Source: Archangium violaceum
GTDB taxonomy: Bacteria; Myxococcota; Myxococcia; Myxococcales; Myxococcaceae
Direction: 5' to 3'
DNA length: 64,000 nt
Assembly (NCBI RefSeq): GCF_016859125.1
Contig: NZ_CP069338.1
Location: 9,489,501 to 9,553,500, forward strand
Shown here: one piece after another, positions 47,103 to 54,126 of the stretch
Layout: every line of letters starts with the position of its first letter
Numbering within the stretch: the stretch's first letter is position 1
Notes under the pieces: model-generated
Told to the model about the DNA's origin: nothing
Seen by the model: only the letters and a program-made list of their open reading frames with translations
Databases searched by the model: none
Program-made: the position numbers and the translations under genes

Positions 47103-48383
47103 GGGGAGTCCTTTCGCAAGAGGGCGTCGTAGTCGGAGAGGGAGTGGGGCTGGACGCGGGCGGAGCGCACGCGGGGGTCGTCGGGGAGGGAGACAGAGAG
47201 GACGGGAGGCAGGTGCTGCTGGCGGCGGGAGTGCTCCAGGAGGTGGGCGACGGACTCGGCGCCAATGGCACCGCGAGAGAGGGCGGTGGACAGGGCGGCC
47301 TCGAGAGCCTCGGGGCCATGGGAGTCGAGCAGCTTGAGCAAGCGCGAGGTATGGCCTGCGAGGTGGGCGTTGCGCGAGGCGAGCGCGGCGATGAAGGCGT
47401 CGGCGCTGGGGCAGGACTGGCGCAGCCTGTCGCGCCCGCGCAGCTCGTGGGCGTGGCGCTTGTGGGCGGCGAGGGCGGCCAGGTGCTCCTCGCATTCGAG
47501 AGTCTTGCCCTTGTCCCAGCAGCGCGTGTGGCGGGCCACCTCCCGGGTGCCGTCCAGCAGGCGCACCAGCGAGTCACTGGCCACCAAGGTGAGAGGCTTT
47601 GTCACCAGGGTGTGGGGAATGGAGTAGTCGTTGCCGTCGAAGCGGACGTAGGGCGTCTTGCCGCTGTGGAGGGTGCGCACCACGTCGCAGCCGAAGGCAT
47701 TCTCTGGCAGTGCCAGCAGCCGGGGACGCTCCTCCTCCAGGGCCTGGTGCACGCGGCGAGAGGTGTCCTGTGGGAGGGGGCGTGCGTGGGCGGTGTCCTC
47801 AATCCAGCGCGACAGCTGGGAGTTGAGGTCATCCAGCGAGGAGTAGGTACGTGCGGCGAAGAAGGAGTGGCGCAGGTAGTGGCAGGAAGCTCTCCAGGGA
47901 CTGCTCCAGGACGAAGCGCGCGTAGAGAGCGCGCGACCAGGAGAGCACCAGGACGAAGGCGCACAGGGGGCGCTCGGCCCCGCCAATGCGCAGCCGGCCG
48001 AAGTGGGCCCAGTCCACCTGGGCCTGCTCACCCGGCAGCGTGGACAGCCGCAAGTAGGCCTCGGCCGAGGACACCGGCCGGTGCCGGGCCACGTAGCGCC
48101 GCACCTGGAGGGCGCTGCCCTGGTAGCCGCGAGCACGGAGCATCTCGTACAAGCGCGTGGCGCGCAGCTTGGGGTGCTGCGCCAGTGTCTGGGCAATCAA
48201 ATCCCGGTAGGGGTCAAGCATGGTGGGCCTCACCCGGGCGGTGGTGCGCACGAAGCGCTCCACCTCCAGGGCTCCCCTCACGGTGTCGTGGTGCACGCCC
48301 AGCTCGGCGGCGATGGTGCCCACCTTCCAGTGCTCGGCGAAGTAGAGGCGGCGGATGCGGGCGCGCTGCTCGTCAGTCACCAT
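47099..48383 (-). pseudogene. istA: IstA transposase with internal deletion and frameshift
   Basis: The N-terminal part from ATG 48383 has the HTH (TIAAELGVHHDTVRGAL) and the start of the DDE domain (PGEQAQVDWAHFGRLRIGG). At about 47885 it reads LEQSLESFLP and then, in another frame, HYLRHSFFAARTYSSLDDLN. Intact relatives have about 60 residues between these points, with the second Asp and the Glu of the catalytic triad. A deletion therefore removed part of the active site and shifted the frame. The C-terminal part runs to 47099. Confidence 0.8.
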
Positions 48384-48910
48384 GGCGCCCTCCTGGCCCG
48401 GGGCCCGGGGCGTGGCTCCCAGGGCCCATGACGGACGAAGTCCGCACGGCATCCGCACACCGCGCAGCGTGCACCGCTCCCGGCACTGGCAGGGGCTCGC
48501 ACGCTCGCCACAGCGCCCTCGCCAGCCCGTCCCTCGTCCGCCTCGGCACCGGGCACTCGCCCCGTGTCCTTCTCTTCCCGTCTGTCCGCATCAGTCGGCT
48601 CCTGGCCGACGCGAAAAGTGGTGGCCTCCAGGGCGACCTCTGGCGTCGGCGGCGCCAAGGTGCCCGCGCCCTCCAGTGGCGGGCTACCCTGATGCGTGAC
48701 TTTCCGTGCTCGCCGCTCACGGCTCCGGGCCTGGCGCCTGGCCGCGGCCCACCGGCCCGCGAAGCCGCGAGCGTAGCGTCGCCCCGACTCCCTCTGGCTC
48801 TGGCGCCGCGCCTGCGCACTACACTCACGCGAGCAGTAGCGCTGGCCCCGGTCGTGCCGACGGCACAGGTAGAAGAGTGCCCGGCAGGTGCCGAGCGCGC
48901 ACTGCGCCAT
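48377..48910 (-). CDS. Cys-rich accessory frame of the IS21-like element
   Basis: This frame of ~177 residues starts MAQCALGTCRALFYLCRRHD and continues RGQRYCSRECSAQARR, a pattern with four to five Cys and one His that suggests zinc binding. The remainder is Arg/Glu-rich. It overlaps the istA start by 7 bases. Similar frames occur ahead of istA in some IS21-like elements. Function unknown. I chose ATG 48910; the frame opens at 48967. Confidence 0.5.
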   Translation of the reverse strand: MAQCALGTCRALFYLCRRHDRGQRYCSRECSAQARRQSQRESGRRYARGFAGRWAAARRQARSRERRARKVTHQGSPPLEGAGTLAPPTPEVALEATTFRVGQEPTDADRREEKDTGRVPGAEADEGRAGEGAVASVRAPASAGSGARCAVCGCRADFVRHGPWEPRPGPRARRAPW

Positions 48911-49166
48911 CCGCAGTGAATCCACGCGTCCCCAGGCTCGAGACGCCTGGAAACTGGACCGCCTCACGGCCTCGTGCGAGCGTGCTCCTCCCGCATCGCG
49001 TCCCCGTGATTCGGCCTGAGGGTCCGGAGGTACCAGCTCCGGGCCCTCTTCTTTTTGGCGCCCTCGTCCCGGCTCTCTGCGCTACCTCCTCCTACCTCTG
49101 CCCGCCAGTTTCAGGCCGCGACGCTCGGCTCGTCCAAATTCCCGCGCTTCCTCGTGAACGCCAACA

Positions 49167-49878
49167 CCATCTCGGACGCCATTGGTGCCGGAATGAGCCT
49201 GGCCAAGGGAGACCTCATCGGCGCAGGCCTGTCCCTCGTCTCGATGATTCCCTACGCGGGTGACGCGCTCGCGAAGACTGCCAAGGGCGCCCGGCTCGCC
49301 AAGCGGATGGCCAACCTGCGCAAGGCTATCAATGCCGCCACGGCCAACCTCAACAAGGCCCGGGAGAGGCGGCACAGGCGCGAGCAGCGGCTGCCGTCCG
49401 CGCCCGCCGTGCGTCGGATGGCGCAGCCAAGGCAGCCGAGAAGAAGGTGTGCAAGACATGCCCGGATGGCACCAGGCCCGCCAACCCCAATGCCAACCGC
49501 TTTGGCACTCAACTGCCCCGGGACGGCACCTGGAGTGGTGAGAAGGGCAATTCGGCCTGGAGCCCCGACCCGAATACACCCAGGGGCAAGGAGATTCTCG
49601 AAGCCACGGGCGGCAAACCCATCCAGTTCAAAGATGGCTACCCGGACTTCTCCCCCTATTCCCAGAAGACCGTGACCATCGACATGATGGGGAACCACAC
49701 GTCCGACTTCAGGGACGCCAACGTCAAGGCGGGCTTTGGCGATACGGCGGATCCACCCGAGGGCATGACTTGGCATCACCATGAGGACGGAAAGAGGATG
49801 ATGCTGGTGCCGAAGAGTATCAACAACAACGTGCCCCACACAGGGGGCGTATCCGTCGTGAAAGATGCGGGATACTGA
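49167..49878 (+). pseudogene. Toxin gene, 3' fragment with WHH nuclease domain
   Basis: After the IS, the pre-toxin part resumes as ISDAIGAGMSLAKGDLIGAG, then LSLVSMIPYAGDALAK. Near 49375 one indel moves the frame; the rest (AAEKKVCKTCPDGTRPANPN onward) runs to TGA 49878. The C-terminal domain ends in GMTWHHHEDGKRMMLVPK and NNNVPHTGG, the signature of WHH nucleases of the HNH/endonuclease VII superfamily used in polymorphic toxins. The domain itself is intact in a frame with GTG/ATG starts (for example ATG 49447-like context), so a short product is conceivable. Confidence 0.65.
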
Positions 49879-49882
49879 GGCC

Positions 49883-50353
49883 ATGGCACTTCAATTCACC
49901 AAGGAGAAGGCACCGCTTACGCCCAAGGCCATCCAGGAGGCGGAGCAGCGGCTGGGCCGGAAGTTCCCGGAGGACTACAAGCGATTCTTGCTGGAGCACC
50001 ACGGGGGGCACCCGGAGCCGTGCGGTTTCGAGTTCGTCCAGCCGAGGAGCAATGGGGAGAAGGATTGGGCCTTGATTGCCTACTTCCTGGGTCTGGACGG
50101 CAAGCATGAAACCATCGCGGACTACCTCGTCAGCTACGAGGACCGCATTCCCCGGGACACGATTCCCATCGCACGAGACCCGGGCGGCAATCCCATCCTC
50201 CTGACGCTGGGAGGGAAGAACCAGGGCAAGGTCTACTTCTGGATGCGGGAGCACGAGCCCGAGGACCCGGACGAGGTCCAGGAGTACGACTACCTGGGGT
50301 TTGTCGCGAACAGCCTGGATGAGTTCCTGGGCGCGCTGACCGACCCTCCATGA
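49883..50353 (+). CDS. SUKH (SMI1/KNR4) immunity protein, second copy
   Basis: The 156-residue protein has the SUKH pattern KAIQEAEQRLGRKFPEDYKRFLLEHHGG and ends with DYLGFVANSLDEFLGAL. It begins 5 bases after the toxin stop and is intact, while the toxin gene is broken. It shares little with the element-A SUKH protein, which fits different cognate toxins. Confidence 0.85.
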   Translation: MALQFTKEKAPLTPKAIQEAEQRLGRKFPEDYKRFLLEHHGGHPEPCGFEFVQPRSNGEKDWALIAYFLGLDGKHETIADYLVSYEDRIPRDTIPIARDPGGNPILLTLGGKNQGKVYFWMREHEPEDPDEVQEYDYLGFVANSLDEFLGALTDPP

Positions 50354-51138
50354 CGCTGGAGTACTTCGCCACTGTCCGGCCGACGTACCTGGAGAACTGG
50401 CCTCGGGCTCTGCACACGCTCTCACTCCGCCAGATGTCTCTCCCGCTGACCCGGGAAGAGGCGGAGGTGCTGGGACGCCAGGCCGGGGCGGCTCCCCGGG
50501 GCTGGAGCACCCGGAAGACGCCCGAGGGACTGGAGCGGGTGTCGCGGGAGCTCGGCGAGGCGCTGCGACACTTCCCCTCAGGGGCCTTCGTGCGGCTGGG
50601 CTCGCGCAGCGCGAAGGACTCGCAGCATGCGCTCTTCCGAGGGCTGCGGGTGTCCAGTGCCGCCGAGGCCCTCTCCCTGCTCACGAGTGGTTCGGCGCGC
50701 GTTGCCTTCGACCTCCGGCTCGCGCTGCGCCAGGGGTACACCCCCTGCCTTTTCGTTCGGGAATGGCTCGATCTGCCGGCCTGGGCGGAACTGCGCTGCT
50801 TCATGCGCGGCTGGCAGTTGGTGGGCGTCACTCAGTACAACTGCCGTGGCCTTGGGGCCAGCCCGGAGCTGCATGCGCACGCTTCCAGGCTGCGGGCCGC
50901 CATCGAGGCTTTCTTCGTGCCCTTCTGCGAGGCCTGCCACCTGGACGACGTGGTGTTCGATGTGTTCGCCGTCACGCCGCTGCCCGAGGCTCCCGCGCTT
51001 CCGGCCATCCGTCTGCTGGAGCTCAACCCGTTCTTCCCGCAGACCGACCCCGGGCTCTTCACCTGGGCACACGGCGGTGACTTCGACGGCTCCTTTCGCA
51101 TCGTTCCACCCGGAGCGCCGGTGGCACCGGAGCGCTGA
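50350..51138 (+). CDS. Cdc123/D123-like ATP-grasp protein
   Basis: The 262-residue protein has the D123 features GAFVRLGSRSAKDS, PCLFVREWLDLPAWAELRCF, LVGVTQYN, VFDVFAVT and the metal-binding IRLLELNPFFPQTD. In eukaryotes Cdc123 assembles initiation factor eIF2; bacterial homologues have unknown targets. ATG 50350 overlaps the immunity gene stop (ATGA), so both are made together. It could modify or chaperone a partner of the toxin pair. Confidence 0.72.
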   Translation: MTLEYFATVRPTYLENWPRALHTLSLRQMSLPLTREEAEVLGRQAGAAPRGWSTRKTPEGLERVSRELGEALRHFPSGAFVRLGSRSAKDSQHALFRGLRVSSAAEALSLLTSGSARVAFDLRLALRQGYTPCLFVREWLDLPAWAELRCFMRGWQLVGVTQYNCRGLGASPELHAHASRLRAAIEAFFVPFCEACHLDDVVFDVFAVTPLPEAPALPAIRLLELNPFFPQTDPGLFTWAHGGDFDGSFRIVPPGAPVAPER

Positions 51139-51164
51139 GCTATCCCCTCGCCGCGGTGTTCACT

Positions 51165-51187
51165 TGGGACAGCCGGGGACTGGCCCG
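51165..51187 (+). repeat. 23-bp right-end repeat, copy 2
   Basis: Exact copy of 45669-45691. Here it is followed within 11 bases by the half terminator and integrase 3' end, with no tRNA part left. Confidence 0.65.
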
Positions 51188-51198
51188 AGGACTCCTCC

Positions 51199-51306
51199 GC
51201 AAGGTTCCGGGCCCTTCGTCTTTTCTCACCCGCCTGTCATTCCCTGCGTCGCGGAGCCCGTCTCCAGCATGTCTCCAGGAAGCTGGGGGCCCGTTGCGTC
51301 CAGCAG
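51199..51306. repeat. Third copy of the terminator/integrase-3' junction
   Basis: From GCAAGGTTCC at 51199 the bases match 36037 onward: the right arm of the terminator, then the integrase 3' end with stop codon (51226) up to about 51306. This part is more complete than the 45842 copy (both CTCCAG repeats are kept) and is in frame with the tolC-like gene. Confidence 0.8.
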
Positions 51307-52731
51307 GGGGGCGGGCTCCTGCGAGGCCGTGGCGGCACGCAGATCGATCACCGCCCGGTGGTAGTCCACCAGCGCCTTGATCTCCTTGAGCTCCGCGTCG
51401 ACCGCGGCTTGCTCGCGAAGGTTGACGAATAGGAGGCTGGTGGCGCCCTGCTCGAAGCGCGTCAGCTCTCCCCGGGCGAGCCGGCGTGCCACGTCCGCGG
51501 CACTTCGGGCGAGGCCCACCCGCTCATAGGCGGCGTGCAGGGCCGAGAGTGTGTCACGGACCTCGGTGGCGACCTTGTCTCGCGCCAGCCGGGTCTTGGC
51601 CTCCACCGCGGCCCGTTTGGCCTCGGCGGCCTGGCGCTGGCCACGCGCTCCCCGGGCCTGGAGGGGCACGTCGAGCGTAAGCGAGGCCTGCAGCTCGGTG
51701 GGCCGCAGGTTCGCAGGCCCTGCTCCCAGATCCTTCGCCACGGACACGCCGAGGTCCACGGCCGGGGCCGCCTGGTTGCGAGCGAGCCTGGCGTCGACCT
51801 GGAACAGCTCGCGCTGGAGGGCCAGCTCACGCAGCTCGGGCCGCTGCCGCAGCGCCTGCTCCAGCTGCGTGTCCAGCTGGGCATTGAGCACGGCGTTGGG
51901 GACGGGCAGGCCGCCGGGCATGCGCGAGGGGGAGACGACGAGCGGCTCGCCCTCGGTGTCACGCAGGTAGAGCGAGAGCTTGAGCGCTGCCTGCTCCAGC
52001 TTACGCCGGGCGGCGATCAGCTCGGCCTCGCGCTCCAGCAGCACCCGCTCGTTCTCGGTGTGCTCGATCTGCGGGATGTCGCCCGCGGCAGCGCGGCGGG
52101 CGAGCTGCTCGTGGCGGGTGACGGCCAACCCATACTGGGCACTGACAATGCCGAGCTGCTGTCCGGCGGCGACCCAGTCCCAATAGTGATAGGCCGCCTC
52201 GCGCTGCAGCTCGAGCCGATCACCCGCGAGCGTGGTTCCGGTCATCTCCTTCCGCAGGCGCGCCTTGGAGATGTCGGCCCGCCGCTTGTCAATGGAGCCA
52301 TTGCGCCACAGCGGGAGCTCGAGGCCGGCTCGCAGCTCGCCGCTGCTGAGCGTCTCGTATTGGCCGTAGTATGTGGGGAACTTGCCCTGCCCGAGGCGGT
52401 AGCCACCGAAGAGGCGCATCCCCCCGAGTGGGAGGGGCTGCTCGACAACCGCATCCAGGCGCTCGTGAGGGTAGTAGCTGAAGGGGACGTAGACGCCTTT
52501 GGTCTTCAAGACGGTGTCGAAGCCGCCCTTCGCGGACAGCAGTTCGGCCTCGGCGCTGGCCACGCCCTGCCGGGCCACCGCTACCTGAGGATGCCGCTCG
52601 CGCACGGAGTCGAGCACCTCCTCGAGGGTAAGCGGGGCGACGGTGGCTTGCGCGAGCGGGGCCGCACCCGTCACTCCTAGCAACACGGCCAACAACCTCA
52701 GCGCGGCGGATCGCATGCGCAGCGGGCTCAT
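51226..52731 (-). CDS. TolC-like outer membrane factor with integrase-derived C-terminus
   Basis: The 501-residue protein is the outer membrane channel of an export system. It has a signal peptide (to AQATVA) and the TolC repeat layout (LTLEEVLDSVRERHPQV, then PLWRNGSIDKRRADISKARL and LFQVDARLARNQAAPAVDLG). The last 26 residues, LLDATGPQLPGDMLETG and SATQGMTGG, match the integrase C-terminus of element A (LLDAADPQHSGDMLETGSAT), so the native tail was exchanged. The core up to the last helix (AVIDLRAATA) seems complete. ATG 52731 overlaps the stop of the fusion-protein gene (ATGA). Confidence 0.85.
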   Translation of the reverse strand: MSPLRMRSAALRLLAVLLGVTGAAPLAQATVAPLTLEEVLDSVRERHPQVAVARQGVASAEAELLSAKGGFDTVLKTKGVYVPFSYYPHERLDAVVEQPLPLGGMRLFGGYRLGQGKFPTYYGQYETLSSGELRAGLELPLWRNGSIDKRRADISKARLRKEMTGTTLAGDRLELQREAAYHYWDWVAAGQQLGIVSAQYGLAVTRHEQLARRAAAGDIPQIEHTENERVLLEREAELIAARRKLEQAALKLSLYLRDTEGEPLVVSPSRMPGGLPVPNAVLNAQLDTQLEQALRQRPELRELALQRELFQVDARLARNQAAPAVDLGVSVAKDLGAGPANLRPTELQASLTLDVPLQARGARGQRQAAEAKRAAVEAKTRLARDKVATEVRDTLSALHAAYERVGLARSAADVARRLARGELTRFEQGATSLLFVNLREQAAVDAELKEIKALVDYHRAVIDLRAATASQEPAPLLDATGPQLPGDMLETGSATQGMTGG

Positions 52732-54104
52732 GACTTCCCTCCCGAGCCATCGTCCTTGTCATCGTCCTTGTCCTCGGACTTGTGGCCGGACTTCTCCGTG
52801 CCAGCCAGGCTCGCCTCCGACGAGGAGAGCGCGGGGGGGAAGCCGTTGAACTGGCGCCACATCTCATAGCCAAGGCGGACCTTGTCGAGGAGGATCCACC
52901 CGTTGGCGCGTACGCCCTGGCGGAGGAAGCGGCCGGAGGGCCATTCCTCGTCTTTGTCGGGAACCACGACGATGCGGAACCTGCCGCGCCCGTCATCGGC
53001 TGCGTCGACGAAGGCCACGGTGCCCCCGAAGGTGCCCACGGCCACGGAGGGCCAGCCGGCGAACTGGACGGCGGGCCATCCCTCGAACTGGAGGCGCACG
53101 TGGCGGCCCGGGGAGATGAGCGGGGCGTCATTGCCGTGGACGTAGAGCTCGACGGCGCTGGACTGGGTGTCGGGCACCAGAACGGCGAGGGTGTCGCCGG
53201 CCTTGACCACCTCGGCGCCCTGCCGGGCCACCTGCCTCAGGATGGTGCCGGCACGCGGCGCTCGCACCTGTTGGGTGGACTGGCGGGCCATGGTGCTCTC
53301 CAGCTTCGCCAGCTCGATGCGCTCCTTGGCGAGCTCGGCCTTGGCGTACTCGTATTTGGCGAGGCCGTCGTTGATGTGGGCATCGGCATCGGTCTGGATG
53401 CGTTGGCGATCGGAGCCGAGCGCCCCGAGCTCGTTGCGGGCGGCGCTCAGGCTGGCACGGGCGCTCTCCGCGTCGGTGGTGGCCTTGGTGAGCTCGAGCT
53501 GGGCGAGCTCCACGCTGCGGGTAGCGGTCAGACCGTCCTTGTGCAGGGTGCGCTGCCGCTCCAGGTTGAGCCGCGCCGTCTCGCGAGCCGCCTCGGCTGC
53601 GGCCAGCGACTGCTCGGCGGAGCGGATGCGCTCCTGCACCATGCGCACGCGCGAGCCGGCCGCTTCGATGCTCGCCGCGCGCGAGGAGCGCAGGGCCTCC
53701 ACGCGGGACTCGTAGGCCATCCTCTGGCTCTGGGCGGCGCTGAGGCGGGCCTCGATGGCGTTACGCTGCTCCTGCAGGCGCGCCATCAGATCCGCGTCGT
53801 TGTCGGAGAGCTCGACGATCAGGTCCCCCTCTTTCACGCGCGAGCCCTCCTGGACGGCCCAGTGGGTGATGCGCCCGGCGATGGGGGCCTGGATGGACTG
53901 CTGGCGCTCCAGGGGCGCGTAGGCGATGACGCGGCCCTGGCCGGTGACGTTCTGCTGCCAGGGGGCCAGCAGCAGCCCGAGCGCGGCGAGCAGCAGGGCG
54001 AGCAGGAGCAGCCGCGCCACCAGGCGTGCCACCCGGGTCGAGTGCCGCACGAGACGCATGGCGGGCAGCTCCGTGGGGGTTTCTTCGTTTCGCGAGGAGG
54101 GCAT
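52728..54104 (-). CDS. HlyD-type membrane fusion protein
   Basis: The 458-residue periplasmic adaptor joins the ABC exporter to the TolC-like channel. One N-terminal membrane segment (LLLLALLLAALGLLLAPW), a biotinyl-lipoyl half (IQAPIAGRITHWAVQEGSRV), a long coiled-coil hairpin (residues ~110-270), the second lipoyl half (VRAPRAGTILRQVARQGAEV) and a beta-barrel domain are visible. The C-terminus is very charged (EKSGHKSEDKDDDKDDGSG). It is cotranscribed between the ABC and tolC genes. Confidence 0.9.
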   Translation of the reverse strand: MPSSRNEETPTELPAMRLVRHSTRVARLVARLLLLALLLAALGLLLAPWQQNVTGQGRVIAYAPLERQQSIQAPIAGRITHWAVQEGSRVKEGDLIVELSDNDADLMARLQEQRNAIEARLSAAQSQRMAYESRVEALRSSRAASIEAAGSRVRMVQERIRSAEQSLAAAEAARETARLNLERQRTLHKDGLTATRSVELAQLELTKATTDAESARASLSAARNELGALGSDRQRIQTDADAHINDGLAKYEYAKAELAKERIELAKLESTMARQSTQQVRAPRAGTILRQVARQGAEVVKAGDTLAVLVPDTQSSAVELYVHGNDAPLISPGRHVRLQFEGWPAVQFAGWPSVAVGTFGGTVAFVDAADDGRGRFRIVVVPDKDEEWPSGRFLRQGVRANGWILLDKVRLGYEMWRQFNGFPPALSSSEASLAGTEKSGHKSEDKDDDKDDGSGGKS

Positions 54105-54126
54105 CGTCAGGGTCTTGGCTCCAGAC

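Larger units (their letters stand above)
46186..49166 (-). mobile_element. IS21-like element with 41-bp imperfect inverted repeats
   Basis: The element begins TGTCGCTG and ends CCAACA, so it has 5'-TG...CA-3' termini. The outer 41 bases of the two ends match in about 30 positions, including the 12-mer GAAGCGCGGGAA. The 9-mer CCATCTCGG is present on both sides (46177-46185 and 49167-49175) as target duplication. Length 2981 bp. Genes on the minus strand: a Cys-rich accessory frame, istA (broken) and istB. Removing it with one 9-mer rejoins the toxin frame. Confidence 0.88.
45798..51199. mobile_element. Degenerate integrative element B in tandem with A
   Basis: Element B starts with the second att copy, the second terminator copy (45800-45833) and an integrase stub, and ends with the second 23-bp right-end repeat and a partial third junction copy. 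Its cargo is a broken WHH-type toxin gene, split by an IS21-like element, an intact SUKH gene and a Cdc123-like gene. It cannot move by itself. Confidence 0.65.
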
